Shown piece after piece: positions 55,356-64,000 of a stretch of DNA of 64,000 nucleotides (its first letter is position 1; every line of letters starts with the position of its first letter). The translations under genes were made by a program, and so were the position numbers. This DNA is from Cyanobacteria bacterium FACHB-DQ100 (GTDB taxonomy: Bacteria > Cyanobacteriota > Cyanobacteriia > Leptolyngbyales > Leptolyngbyaceae). The notes below the pieces were generated by a model. It ran no database searches. It was given only the letters and a program-made list of their open reading frames with translations, and was not told the DNA's origin. Where the stretch lies: NCBI GenBank assembly GCA_014695195.1, contig JACJNW010000022.1:208033-272032 (forward strand), given 5' to 3'.

Positions 55356-56489
55356 TTAAGCTTGCCTGAGCGATCGTACGGTTTCTCTAACACACAAAGC
55401 CGCTTGATCGATCTCCTCTTCAGTGTTAAATCGTCCAATTCCAAAGCGAATCGAAGCATAGGCTAACTCATCAGGAACTCCGATCGCGCTTAACACATGA
55501 GAAGGTTCTATCTTAGCAGAGGTGCAAGCGGAACCGGATGAAACCGCGATCGTTGATTGTAATCCCAGCAGTAAAGCTTGTCCGTCTACGCCTTCAATGC
55601 TGATGTTCAAATTTCCCGGTAGACGCTCTTGCGGATGCCCGTTGAGATGAATGCCATCCCTGTTTAATTGCTGCCATAAGCGATCGCGTAATTGCTTGAT
55701 CTGCACCGCTTCAGAAGTTGGATCAGCAATTTCAACTGCTTTACCGAGTCCAACAATCAAAGGGGTGTAAAGTGTTCCCGATCGCATTCCTCGCTCGTGT
55801 CCGCCTCCGTGTAACTGTGCTGAGAGTTGAACTCTCGGATTTTTTCGCCGCACATACAATGCACCAATCCCTTTTGGCGCATAAAGCTTATGTCCTGTGA
55901 TTGACATTAAATCAATGTGATCGACCGTGAGCGGAATCTTACCGATCGCTTGGGCTGCATCAGTGTGAAAAAGAATGTTGCGGCTGTGGCAAAGTTCACC
56001 GATTTTGTCGATCGGCTGCAACACACCAATCTCATTGTTTGCTGCCATGACTGAGACGAGAATTGTATCTTCACGCATGGCTTTTTCAAGTTCAGTCAGA
56101 TTGATCAAACCGAAGCGATCGACTCCCAAATAAGTTACTTCAAATCCTAGCGATTCTAGATAGCGACAGGGGTCTAAAACGGCATTATGTTCGGTTTGAA
56201 CCGTAATAATGTGTCGTCCTTGATTGAAGTAAGCTTCGGCAACCCCTTTGATCGCTAAGTTATTAGCTTCAGTTGCACCACTGGTAAAAATAATCTCTTC
56301 GGGTGTGGCGTGAATTGTTTCTGCAATGATTTGGCGGGCTTGTTTAACAGCAGCTTCTGCTTCCCAACCATAAGCATGAGTTACACTTGCGGGATTGCCA
56401 TAATGCTTTGTGAAAAAGGGCAGCATTGCGGCTAAAACGCGATCGTCTACCCGTGTGGTTGAATGGTTATCAAGATAAATCGGACGCAT
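55356..56489 (-). CDS. Cysteine desulfurase (NifS/IscS type)
   Basis: This PLP enzyme takes sulfur from cysteine for iron-sulfur cluster or tRNA thiolation. The 377-residue protein reads MRPIYLDNHSTTRVDDRVLA, has FTSGATEANNLAIKG, the PLP lysine in SITGHKLYAPKG, and the active-site cysteine in SSGSACTSAKIEPSHVLSAI. The long lobe before the catalytic Cys and the 'S-S-G-S-A-C-T' motif place it in the group I NifS/IscS class. No nif or isc genes are adjacent. Exact paralogue name not resolved. Confidence 0.92.
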   Translation of the reverse strand: MRPIYLDNHSTTRVDDRVLAAMLPFFTKHYGNPASVTHAYGWEAEAAVKQARQIIAETIHATPEEIIFTSGATEANNLAIKGVAEAYFNQGRHIITVQTEHNAVLDPCRYLESLGFEVTYLGVDRFGLINLTELEKAMREDTILVSVMAANNEIGVLQPIDKIGELCHSRNILFHTDAAQAIGKIPLTVDHIDLMSITGHKLYAPKGIGALYVRRKNPRVQLSAQLHGGGHERGMRSGTLYTPLIVGLGKAVEIADPTSEAVQIKQLRDRLWQQLNRDGIHLNGHPQERLPGNLNISIEGVDGQALLLGLQSTIAVSSGSACTSAKIEPSHVLSAIGVPDELAYASIRFGIGRFNTEEEIDQAALCVRETVRSLRQA

Positions 56490-56789
56490 CTACAGTTCAA
56501 TCCTTATGGATGTCTATCTAACAGCACCTGATACTTTGTTTCAGATGCCCAGAAAGAGGTACTTTGGAAAGAGGGACTTTGAAGGCTCCGAATCGCACTA
56601 GGGAGATCAATCAGTTTCATCGATGCGGCTTTCTAAAATTTCGAGGATGCCTGTGATCATGAAGCCTCTATGTATTGCAACTCGACGTAGCCTAAGATTA
56701 GTCGCACATCGCGTTAGGTAATACCCTTCTTAAACAAGGTTGGTAAGTCCTGTTCGAGCGTATGAACGATCGCGTCAATCCGTTCTTGT
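56490..56789. other. Intergenic region with a decayed gene start
   Basis: This stretch holds the degenerate DUF2358-like frame described separately (56714-56797). Beyond its stop codon the same strand has further stops. No promoter or hairpin is convincing. Confidence 0.4.
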
Positions 56790-56797
56790 TCAATCAT
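56714..56797 (-). pseudogene. Possible DUF2358-like remnant
   Basis: From ATG 56797 the minus strand reads 27 codons, MIEQERIDAIVHTLEQDLPT then LFKKGIT, and stops at TAA. The pattern 'I...L..DLPtLF.kdI' resembles the start of DUF2358 proteins, which run to about 120 residues or more. Sequence further along has many stops. The similarity is short, so this is tentative. Confidence 0.3.
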
Positions 56798-57698
56798 CCC
56801 AATCTCCGGTCGCTTGGTTTAATCCCATCCAATCGAGACATCTTTGCATTGCTTGGTACATCGTTTCAAGGTCAGCATGATAGCGCCGTCCATGCCCCGG
56901 CAGCACCCATTCAAAATCATAGCGACTCAGTTTCTGCATTGATCGCTTTAATTCATCCCAAGAATACCAACACGCTTCACGAAATCCGACCAGATGATTT
57001 TGTCTTGCTGACCATGCCAGATGATCGCCTGTAAACAGAAACTTATTCTTATACAGTAAAACCGTGTGTCCTTTGGTATGCCCAGGAACTGGGATAATCA
57101 ACAACTCAGAATCAAGCTGAAATGGCTCCGTTCCTGTGAGTTTAATTTCAACGCTCTGCGTACTGCGGGTAATTTCATCGGAATGCAAAATTCGATCGCA
57201 TTCAAAATGATCGTGAAACTTCTGATGATCCGCAACATCATCACGATGCGTTAAGTAAAGATAACGCACTCCACCCATTGTCTCTAATCGTTTTACCAAT
57301 GGAGGCGTGAACCTTGGCGAGTCTATTAAGATATTACCTTCGGGACGCTGAATCAAATAGCTTGCAGCACCATAAGAACTCTCAGCGTGATAGCCGCAAT
57401 GGTAAACATTTTCAGCAACTAAAACTGGAAAGCTCGCTTGAGCAAGTTTAATATCGGTTGGTTTTTCAACGGTTCCGATCGAACCTGTTGGACAGGCTAA
57501 CAAGGCTTGCAGTGCTTGGAGCCGCTCAGTTTCATTCGCGGGTTGATGAAATACGATCGATTGGCTGTCTTCGCGAGCAAAGATTTCTGGAGACATCCAG
57601 CGGCAAGTATCACAATCAATGCAAGAACGATCAACATAAAAATCGCCTGCCATATTCTGCGATCGACGGTCTGCTAAGTGAGCCATTTTCGACTCCAT
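56790..57698 (-). CDS. Ferredoxin-metallo-beta-lactamase fusion hydrolase
   Basis: ATG 57698 gives 302 residues (MESKMAHLADRRSQNMAGDF); the longer frame to 57836 has no support. Residues about 15-75 form a ferredoxin-like domain with CIDCDTC and a later CPTGSIG, likely holding a 4Fe-4S (or 3Fe-4S) cluster. Residues about 85-290 form a metallo-beta-lactamase fold: YLTHRDDVADH, VPGHTKGHTVLL, FTGDHLAW and LPGHGRRY provide the metal-binding His and Asp. The same fusion is known in plants and cyanobacteria as a MBL-fold protein of uncertain substrate. Confidence 0.88.
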   Translation of the reverse strand: MESKMAHLADRRSQNMAGDFYVDRSCIDCDTCRWMSPEIFAREDSQSIVFHQPANETERLQALQALLACPTGSIGTVEKPTDIKLAQASFPVLVAENVYHCGYHAESSYGAASYLIQRPEGNILIDSPRFTPPLVKRLETMGGVRYLYLTHRDDVADHQKFHDHFECDRILHSDEITRSTQSVEIKLTGTEPFQLDSELLIIPVPGHTKGHTVLLYKNKFLFTGDHLAWSARQNHLVGFREACWYSWDELKRSMQKLSRYDFEWVLPGHGRRYHADLETMYQAMQRCLDWMGLNQATGDWDD

Positions 57699-57858
57699 AA
57701 AACAATCACCTTGATCATAGCGAATGCAAATCCGATCAAGGGGAGCGGTAAAAATGGGTCGCCTAGGATTCGAGCGAAAGAACGATTCTATTAAACAGAG
57801 CTGAAGTAAATCGATCAAAGAAAAATTAGCATTCAAATTCTGTTACAGCCCTCAAAAA

Positions 57859-57960
57859 AACATGAGCTCGACAAAGTTCTCCGCTGCGTTGCTATTCCAC
57901 CAAGTGATTAAAAATCCGGGGCGGGACGCAAACGCAGCAACAGGCTCGTCGAACTCATGT
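57859..57960. mobile_element. MITE-like element (ATGAGYTCGAC family)
   Basis: About 102 bases with terminal inverted repeats AACATGAGCTCGAC (57859-57872) and GTCGAACTCATGT (57948-57960), one mismatch, and inner GCTGCGTT/AACGCAGC pairing. The termini match those of the element at 62049-62245. No clear target duplication. The remaining 57699-58148 interval holds nothing else; a + strand ORF there runs through this element and is not convincing. Confidence 0.6.
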
Positions 57961-58148
57961 CAAGTTGAAAAAGGGCTTGCCATTGGTCACTTGCAGCATC
58001 AATTCTGCTCAAGGTTATGTTTTGTTAGCCCCAAATTGGAAGATCTCAATCAGCACGAACGGCGAGAGTTCGCTTTGGTAAAGTCTGACAAATTCTGACA
58101 ACACTTCACGCCTGTCTCCGATCGTGCTTATCAACCCCTGAGCCGCAC

Positions 58149-61100
58149 TCACTTCATGGTTGTGAGGGGATCACTGAGCGCGAATTGACTGAACGATCGA
58201 TCCGAATAACTCCCCAGTTCTGGTGTGAGTGGCGATCGTCCAGTTCCCAGCCCCGCAGGCAGTGAGATATCCTCAGATTGCAGCAACCGACTTTGAGCCG
58301 GAGTACTGACAGCCGCTAAACCCACACGCGGATCAAGATTGAGAGGTTGTTCAAGTTGCAACCGAATAATTTCATTGTTATCAATATTAGGTGGACGACC
58401 TACCGAGAAGGGATAGTTATTGTCGTTTGCAACCAAGATTGTGAATGGATCGATGACTAAAACATCCTCGATCGTTTCAAACGGAAATCTAAACGTTGTA
58501 CTGCCATCACCATTAAGGTCATCCGGATCTTCAATCTTTAGTAGATCAACAATTTCCTGTTTTGCAACAAAGCCATTGGCATCTTTTTGAGAGAAGTCAA
58601 CCTTAAAAATCTTCTTGAATTGAGCCGCATCACCCTGGTTAGGGTCACGCTCAATCACCAGATATTCGTTGTCATTCACAACGGTAAAATCGCCGATCGC
58701 ATGGTTCGGATTCGACAAAGGATAGTAACCTACTAGCCCGGTATATTGCTTTGATGCAACATCAAACTCATAGATTCTTAAAGCATTACTCGGATCGCCA
58801 ACCACAGACCCTTCTAGCAACGGATATAGCTTGGACTGATCCGGGCTAATTGCCATTCCTTCAAATCCCCTCGATTGCCCTAAATTTGCAACAACTAAAT
58901 TGCCGTAGTAAGGCTGATTCGCATCGGTAACGTAAGATTGGGATGCACTCGGACTTAAGTTTGGACGTGAATAGCCTGTTCCGGCAAAGTACTCATCGAT
59001 CAAGACCGATCGACCTGTTCCCGGAAAATCAGTAAAGAAGCCATCTACGCCTAAATCAATGAACTGCTTGAACTCGGCTCTGGGATTGTTCTGATAGTCC
59101 GAAGCTAGGAAAAACGGATCATTCCGCAGCGTATACAAGTGTACGAGCAACCCTGCACTGTGAGCATCTTGAACCAGCGTCGTCGGTGTACCTAGAACGC
59201 GATCGGCATCACTGATTTGTCTGTCTCCATTCAAATCATCGGGTCTACTATCATTGTTACGATCGACCGTGCTTGCTCGAATAATCAATCGCTTGTCTGG
59301 GCCGATGCCTGTCGCATAAGTCGCGATCTCTGCAAGTCCTTCCGGTTTGACCAAGTCTGCATAAGTGAGATCGTTACCATTTGCAACAAAATCGAAGGGG
59401 CTGCCTGATCCACCAATCAGTTGAACGAGCGGCAGATCAACGCCTGCCTTAGACATGATGCTGTGATTGAGATCTTTTAGATTGCTCACTTCAAACGATT
59501 GAACATAGACTCGGGATGGGTCAGTAAAGCCACTTGCAACGAGTGTATCGATCAAGAGTTGACTCGTGTTATGGCCTTGGTTTGCGAAAAAGGTTGGATG
59601 CTTTGTTTCTGGATAGATGCCAATCTTACGTCCAGTTTCTTTCTCGGTTTGCTTGACTAAGTCAATCACTTCTTGCAGGGTTGGAACTTTTAGCCCATCA
59701 TTATTGAACTGAGTTCCACGCAAGGCGGGCAATCGCTCGATCGCATTGAGCGACTTGATTTCTTCTAAGGTGAAATCTTCCGCAAACCAACCTGTGACAG
59801 GTTTGCCATCGAGAATTTTAGTTGTTTTGCGATCGGCAAACTCTGGGCGTTTATGAATATCAGTGCTTGTATCCGTTGTATTCAGTGAACCATCTGCATT
59901 GAGAACAGCGAGCATCGGTTCATGACGAGCAATCAGAACGCCATCTTTTGTAACGACTAAATCCGGTTCAATGAAATCGGCTCCACCTGCGATCGCAACT
60001 TTGTAGGATTCCAATGTATGTTCAGGACGTTCGCCCGAAGCACCTCGGTGTCCAATTACGATCGGTGCATTGCCCGTTAGCGTATCGAATTCTGGTCGCT
60101 TCAAAACATCAGGGTTTTGGGGCGATCGCACAAACGGAGCCGTGATTTGATCGCGCACTAAGTCGCCTGTGCCTGGAAAATCATCAAAGAAGCCATCCAC
60201 ACCCAATTCGATAAACTGGCGCAGTTCTAGTTCTGGATTGCCTTTATAGTCCGAGGCAAGGTAGCGGCTTTCGTTCCGAAACGTGTAAGGATGCACAAGC
60301 AAGCCAGCATTGTGAGCATCATCGATCAACGATGTCGGCGGCAGCGTTACTTTATCTGCGTCATTGATAGTTCCATCGTTATTCAGATCGTCGGGTTGCC
60401 CGTTGCCGTCACGATCGACGGTCTGCACCGACACAATCATTCTTTTCCAGGGACCAATTCCGCTCGCATAGGTAGCAATTTCTTTTAGACCTTCTGGAGT
60501 TCGTAAATCGCCATAGGTGCGAGAATCGCCACTGACTACAAAATCGTAAGGTTGAATCTCAATCAATGTGCCATCGTTTCGCACATCACTTGCATCAAAC
60601 AACTGAACCAGCGGAATGTCTACACCTGCATCCGGCATCAAATTGAACTTGAGATCTTTGAGATTTCCAACTTCAAAGGATTGGATAAAGATACGATCGG
60701 GATCAGTAAAATTGTTCTCGACCAGCGCATCAATGAGTTGTTCACTCGTGTTGTAGCCTTGGGTTTCAAAAAACGTTGGGTGCTTTGTTTCTGGATAGAT
60801 ACCAATTTTGCGCCCGGTGTCTTGTTCAACTTGCTTCACTAAATCGATGATTTCATCGAGCGTTGGAATCTCGAATACGCTGTTATAGATAGTTGAACGA
60901 AATGGCAATTGCTGGATCGCTCGAATTTGCTTGATTTCAGCCAACGTAAAGTCTTCCGCAAACCAGCCTGTTACAGGTGTGCCATCGAGAATTTTCGTTG
61001 TTTTACGATCGGCAAATTCTGGACGCTGATAAACATCGGTTGTCGTGTTGCTTAGATCAACTGTGCCGTCATCTTTGACCACCGCTAACATTGGCTCATG

Positions 61101-61778
61101 ACGAGCAATCAGAACGCCGTCCTTTGTCGTTACCAGATCCGGTTCAATAAAGTCGGCTCCGCGCTGGATTGCTAGCTGATAAGCTGCGATCGTATGTTCG
61201 GGACGTTCTCCAGAAGCACCCCGATGTCCGATTACAATTGGAACTTCGCCGTTGAGCGTCTTGAGATTAAAGAAGTTCGGAGTCGGGATCGGCGCGTCTA
61301 ACACTTTCCCGGTTGCATCCGTGTTTAGCAAGAACGGGCCGAATTCGTCTCCGAACCACAGGGTTTTATCTGCCCCAATCGCAAAAGATTCGATGTCGAA
61401 ATCTGCTCCAGTTAATTGGCGATCGCTTTGCGTTTGATTGACGATCGAGAATGGAATCTTTTGATCAGAATCATTCAGTTGTAAATAGTTGAGAATTTGA
61501 ACACTGCCGTTTCCGGTTTTGCCCTCCCGGAAATTGGGCTGAAGTTCATAAACTCGCAGTTGAAAATCGGAACTATTTTCTTTACGTCCAAAGCCATTAT
61601 CGGACATGAACCAAAAAGAGTTCGGACTCGCAAACTGAACCGCACTAAGTCCTTGCACAGGCTGCCCAGGGAATGGACCTGTTCGCCCATTCCCTGAGAT
61701 GTCTTTACCTGAATCAGGACCCTCTGCAAATGTATCGGCGGGTAATGATGCGAATCCCTTTAATGTAACGATCGTCAT
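58149..61778 (-). CDS. Phytase-like/tandem glycerophosphodiesterase multidomain protein
   Basis: The 1209-residue protein has a split esterase-like phytase domain (PF13449): the N-part at about 1-170 ([30 protein letters not shown]) and the C-part at about 945-1165 ([40 protein letters not shown]). Between them lie two GDPD domains (about 180-545 and 570-925). Each has [18 protein letters not shown], and LIARHEP with the catalytic acids and His, and an acidic Ca-like loop (NGDGT/NDADK). The product likely releases phosphate from phosphodiesters. No signal peptide is evident, but the Ca loops and relatives suggest secretion, perhaps by type I export. Confidence 0.9.
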   Translation of the reverse strand: MTIVTLKGFASLPADTFAEGPDSGKDISGNGRTGPFPGQPVQGLSAVQFASPNSFWFMSDNGFGRKENSSDFQLRVYELQPNFREGKTGNGSVQILNYLQLNDSDQKIPFSIVNQTQSDRQLTGADFDIESFAIGADKTLWFGDEFGPFLLNTDATGKVLDAPIPTPNFFNLKTLNGEVPIVIGHRGASGERPEHTIAAYQLAIQRGADFIEPDLVTTKDGVLIARHEPMLAVVKDDGTVDLSNTTTDVYQRPEFADRKTTKILDGTPVTGWFAEDFTLAEIKQIRAIQQLPFRSTIYNSVFEIPTLDEIIDLVKQVEQDTGRKIGIYPETKHPTFFETQGYNTSEQLIDALVENNFTDPDRIFIQSFEVGNLKDLKFNLMPDAGVDIPLVQLFDASDVRNDGTLIEIQPYDFVVSGDSRTYGDLRTPEGLKEIATYASGIGPWKRMIVSVQTVDRDGNGQPDDLNNDGTINDADKVTLPPTSLIDDAHNAGLLVHPYTFRNESRYLASDYKGNPELELRQFIELGVDGFFDDFPGTGDLVRDQITAPFVRSPQNPDVLKRPEFDTLTGNAPIVIGHRGASGERPEHTLESYKVAIAGGADFIEPDLVVTKDGVLIARHEPMLAVLNADGSLNTTDTSTDIHKRPEFADRKTTKILDGKPVTGWFAEDFTLEEIKSLNAIERLPALRGTQFNNDGLKVPTLQEVIDLVKQTEKETGRKIGIYPETKHPTFFANQGHNTSQLLIDTLVASGFTDPSRVYVQSFEVSNLKDLNHSIMSKAGVDLPLVQLIGGSGSPFDFVANGNDLTYADLVKPEGLAEIATYATGIGPDKRLIIRASTVDRNNDSRPDDLNGDRQISDADRVLGTPTTLVQDAHSAGLLVHLYTLRNDPFFLASDYQNNPRAEFKQFIDLGVDGFFTDFPGTGRSVLIDEYFAGTGYSRPNLSPSASQSYVTDANQPYYGNLVVANLGQSRGFEGMAISPDQSKLYPLLEGSVVGDPSNALRIYEFDVASKQYTGLVGYYPLSNPNHAIGDFTVVNDNEYLVIERDPNQGDAAQFKKIFKVDFSQKDANGFVAKQEIVDLLKIEDPDDLNGDGSTTFRFPFETIEDVLVIDPFTILVANDNNYPFSVGRPPNIDNNEIIRLQLEQPLNLDPRVGLAAVSTPAQSRLLQSEDISLPAGLGTGRSPLTPELGSYSDRSFSQFALSDPLTTMK

Positions 61779-62048
61779 AAATTTCTATGCCTAAGTAACA
61801 CAGGTAGAATAAAAATCGTGTTCACCGCAGCATTACATATCAAGATTAAGAATGATTTATGTAATAGAAAAGAGTTAGGTTAAAAAATAGATTGCTGTAA
61901 TTAATAGAAAATATGTCAATGCAAGACTCTATAATTTGCATGAAAATCAACACTTAACTAACGCTGATTGATGTAGTTAAGAATCAATTATTGAATCAGT
62001 ATTAACTATGGTATTCGTTGTAATAAAAAATACGGCAGGAGCTAAAAG
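61779..62048. promoter_or_regulatory. AT-rich upstream region of the GDPD gene with Pho-box-like octamers
   Basis: This stretch is AT-rich. On the gene strand it has CTTAATCT (61843-61850), TTTAACCT (61877-61884) and CTTAACTA (61974-61981), each fitting the cyanobacterial PyTTAAPyPyT/A octamer. The last pairs with its complement at 61953-61960 as an inverted repeat. They are not arranged at the regular 11-base period of a proven Pho box. The region upstream of it (62049-62422) is filled by two MITEs. Confidence 0.35.
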
Positions 62049-62245
62049 AACGTGAGTTCGACGCAAATTCTTGACTACGTTTAGATCTGCGCGTTGCCCC
62101 CTAAATCCCCCACGGGTGGGGGACTTGGAGAAGCAAAATTCCCCAATCTCATGAGTTCTCCCGACCGTCAAAGTCCCCCAAGATGGGGGATTTAGGGGGC
62201 AGGATCGAGCCTAAACGCAGCGAGGAAATCCGTCGAGCTGACGTT
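62049..62245. mobile_element. MITE-like element with 5-bp target duplication
   Basis: The 197-bp element begins AACGTGAGTTCGACG and ends CGTCGAGCTGACGTT. About 36 bases at each end pair imperfectly (also CGTTTAG/CTAAACG). It is flanked by a perfect 5-bp direct repeat AAAAG (62044-62048 and 62246-62250). Inside are two CCCCCTAAATCCCCC-type palindromes (about 62098-62127 and 62169-62199). It has no coding capacity. Confidence 0.75.
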
Positions 62246-62275
62246 AAAAGATGTTGCATACTCCTGCCCGAGTCA

Positions 62276-62375
62276 TACCGAATTAAACATAGAAGGCGAC
62301 AGATCATACTCAAAGTCTCCCATTCTGGGGGATTTAGGGGGCGAGAATCTGTCGCATCCACAAATCAATCTGGTA
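62276..62375. mobile_element. MITE-like element, TACC...GGTA family
   Basis: The 100-bp element starts TACCGAATTAAAC and ends CAATCTGGTA. The 30-base ends pair imperfectly, with CGACAGATC/ATCTGTCGC inner edges shared with the element at 16445-16600. It is flanked by a 3-bp repeat TCA (62273-62275 and 62376-62378). It contains one CTCCCATTCTGGGGG palindrome. Non-coding. Confidence 0.75.
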
Positions 62376-62422
62376 TCAGTTCAGAAGGAGAGCAGACTGT
62401 CTTCAATCTCCTCTCCTTCACG

Positions 62423-64000
62423 CTAAGCAATCAACATAAAGCTAGATTGTGTCAGACTGCTTGCTTGAACTCCCACCAACGTTGCTAACAACTCATTGCT
62501 AGTTCCCGCTTGAATGAGCGTATTGTTAGCATTCGCACCTGTCCCTTGGAGAAGGCTTAACCGTCCAAAGGTCAATCCCCCTGACAGAGCAATCTTATCG
62601 CCTTCGGAGATGTTGAAGTCTTGGATTGTGTCAGAACCATTCCCTGTTGCTAGCGCAAACACATCAGCTTCTGTACCACCTACCAGGATGTCACTGCCGA
62701 GGCCACCATCGAGATAGTCGAAGCCAGCACCGCCGCGCAGAAGATCATCACCGCCAAGCCCGAAGCTGCGATCGTCACCCCCTTGAGCATTCATTACATC
62801 ATTCGAGTCGTCAAACCCGCTTACTGTATTATCTAAATCATTGAAAAAGGTAACAGAATTGCGGTTCAGGATTTGAGCGAGATCTGCATCGGCTCTGAAC
62901 ACATCAAAGCTATCTTCAACACTGCTCTGCCCATCAAAGATCAGGTTTCCAAAGTCAACAGATGCTCCTGTTGCTTGACTCAGATTATTTAGATTCTCCG
63001 AGTGAAAATTTCGTAGAATCACACCTGTATTGGCAACACCCTCAAAGCTGATCACAAGATCATCACCTTGCTCAGTGAGCAACAGATTGCGAGCCGTCAA
63101 ATCCGCACCCCTAAATTGGATTGTGTCTGCTTCAGCGATCGTGCTTTCTGAAGGATCAACACCGACACCACCAAAATTCACAACAGCTAGATAACCCTCG
63201 CCTGTCGTTACTTCAGCCGTCTTTTGTCCACCCTCAGCCTTAAGCACCTCCGAAAACCGTACCCCAAACATCGTTTGGTACATGAGACGGTAAATTTCGG
63301 TGTTGTCTAAAGTACTGGGCAGTAGGTCGGCATTCATACCATAAGCTTTGGAAACGATGCTACCCGGAAAGTCGGGTGTCCCAACCCAGCCGACTCCAAA
63401 ATTCCCCATCGGGCCATCCAAACTATCCATTGATGGAAAGGGTTTCCAAGGAGCGTCAGCGCTCGCTGTGCTGCCATTCACACCATCGAGGAAATTCCGA
63501 GTCGTGTTTGTCGTGGTGGGATTGACATTAATGAAAGGAACTTCAGTTTCGCTATCGAGCAATTCTGGCGTGGTAATCGCGCTTCCGGTCGGACGAGTGT
63601 AAGGTTTAAACTGGGAAACCTGCAACCCTCCAGCATCACTATCAGCAGCAGTAATAACTAACGTGTTGGGGTCTTGTGTATTCACGTAATTCATCGCAAC
63701 CCCGATCGCCGCATCCGCCCGTCGGACTGCTTCAACCGTTCCAACGGCATTGTTGTTGTTCGCGAAGTTATCGCTTCCTTCCTCTTCAACTACTGCAAAG
63801 AAACCATCCGGGTCTCGCTGAATAATTTTGAGAGAGGCATCGAGCATTTCCGCAACTGTCGGAGCGGTTTCGACATAGAGCGGCTTCGGATTTGCTGTAT
63901 TTAAGCCCAAGGCTTCTTCGGTACGATCGTCAAACGTATGAATCGCAGAAAACACGCCTAAGAGCTTTTCTGGTGGGGTTGAGCCATTCACCGCAGCATT
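62423..64000 (-). CDS. Alkaline phosphatase with RTX-type C-terminal tail (5' end outside window)
   Basis: The visible 525 residues start inside an alkaline phosphatase: LLGVFSAIHTFDDRTEEALG, MLDASLKIIQRDPDGFFAVV, EEEGSDNFANNNNAVGTVEA, LVITAADSDAGG (metal-binding), matching the PhoA superfamily in large cyanobacterial forms. The C-terminal 150 residues carry RTX calcium repeats: GGDDRSFGLGGDDLLRGGAG, DYLDGGLGSDILVGGTEADV, then a type I secretion-like end. The frame stays open to base 64000. It lies 644 bases upstream of the GDPD gene on the same strand and probably serves phosphate release outside the cell. Confidence 0.88.
   Translation of the reverse strand, partial: NAAVNGSTPPEKLLGVFSAIHTFDDRTEEALGLNTANPKPLYVETAPTVAEMLDASLKIIQRDPDGFFAVVEEEGSDNFANNNNAVGTVEAVRRADAAIGVAMNYVNTQDPNTLVITAADSDAGGLQVSQFKPYTRPTGSAITTPELLDSETEVPFINVNPTTTNTTRNFLDGVNGSTASADAPWKPFPSMDSLDGPMGNFGVGWVGTPDFPGSIVSKAYGMNADLLPSTLDNTEIYRLMYQTMFGVRFSEVLKAEGGQKTAEVTTGEGYLAVVNFGGVGVDPSESTIAEADTIQFRGADLTARNLLLTEQGDDLVISFEGVANTGVILRNFHSENLNNLSQATGASVDFGNLIFDGQSSVEDSFDVFRADADLAQILNRNSVTFFNDLDNTVSGFDDSNDVMNAQGGDDRSFGLGGDDLLRGGAGFDYLDGGLGSDILVGGTEADVFALATGNGSDTIQDFNISEGDKIALSGGLTFGRLSLLQGTGANANNTLIQAGTSNELLATLVGVQASSLTQSSFMLIA

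Noticed and set aside
57862..58098. 78-residue plus-strand ORF
   Set aside because: It runs through the inverted-repeat element at 57859-57960 and has no ribosome site or recognisable pattern.
61843..61981. Pho-box operator upstream of the GDPD gene
   Set aside because: Single octamers match, but the regular 11-base tandem spacing required for a Pho box is not present, so it is kept only as a weak candidate.
1..64000. tRNA or rRNA genes
   Set aside because: I looked for T-loop (GGTTCGA-type) patterns in the intergenic regions and found none with a supporting cloverleaf. A covariance-model scan would be decisive.

Overview
The window is cyanobacterial chromosome, most likely from a filamentous Leptolyngbya-like species. 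Three things point there: very frequent HIP1 octamers (GCGATCGC) on both strands, cyanobacteria-specific families (MgdA-type glucolipid synthase, ArgZ/AgrE, CAAD, DUF1830, NrtABCD), and a ferredoxin-nitrite reductase carrying a C-terminal [2Fe-2S] ferredoxin domain, an arrangement known from Plectonema/Leptolyngbya boryana. The species call is inference. No tRNA, rRNA, CRISPR array or intact transposase was seen.

Layout. 0-9.5 kb: rpsP (cut by the window edge), an ExoD-like membrane protein, ffh, a GT39-type and a GT2-GtrA glycosyltransferase, mltA and mgdA. 9.7-16.4 kb: an SLH-domain lipoprotein, a DUF3352 protein, a DAO-type oxidoreductase, an exported PrxQ-like peroxiredoxin and a MATE transporter. 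16.4-21.2 kb: a MITE, argZ with an upstream NtcA-type palindrome, and ftsH. 21.3-26.8 kb: a small-module region with BrnT and a chimeric BrnA-like antitoxin, a frameshifted Uma2 gene, alaS, and a DUF2281/PIN pair. 26.8-28.9 kb: a leftward cluster of PRC-barrel/DUF2382, DUF2382, CAAD and a small protein, ending at a strong terminator. 29-32 kb: Uma2, a HEAT-repeat protein and a Rieske protein.

32-43.2 kb is a nitrate assimilation cluster on the + strand: an NtcA-activated promoter, nirA (ferredoxin fusion), nrtA-nrtB-nrtC-nrtD, a DUF1830 protein, narB, a PsiE-like protein and the nitrate-reductase-associated protein. NrtABCD imports nitrate, NarB reduces it to nitrite and NirA reduces nitrite to ammonium. 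Hairpins in three intergenic gaps may set relative transcript levels.

43.4-47.4 kb is the most accessory stretch: a PIN toxin/antitoxin pair, a small antitoxin-like gene with a nonsense codon whose start overlaps the stop of an HTH-NACHT NTPase gene (a candidate antiphage or conflict gene), a divergent 47-residue membrane-peptide ORF, and ten 21-bp tandem repeats that read as heptads. Housekeeping then resumes with pmbA/tldE, purB, trhO, a GT4 glycosyltransferase, a cysteine desulfurase and a ferredoxin-metallo-beta-lactamase fusion. The right end holds two probable phosphate-scavenging genes: a 1209-residue protein with two tandem glycerophosphodiesterase domains inside a split phytase-like propeller, and an RTX-tailed alkaline phosphatase cut by the window edge. 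Four MITE-like elements of two families occur in the window; three of them have visible target-site duplications.
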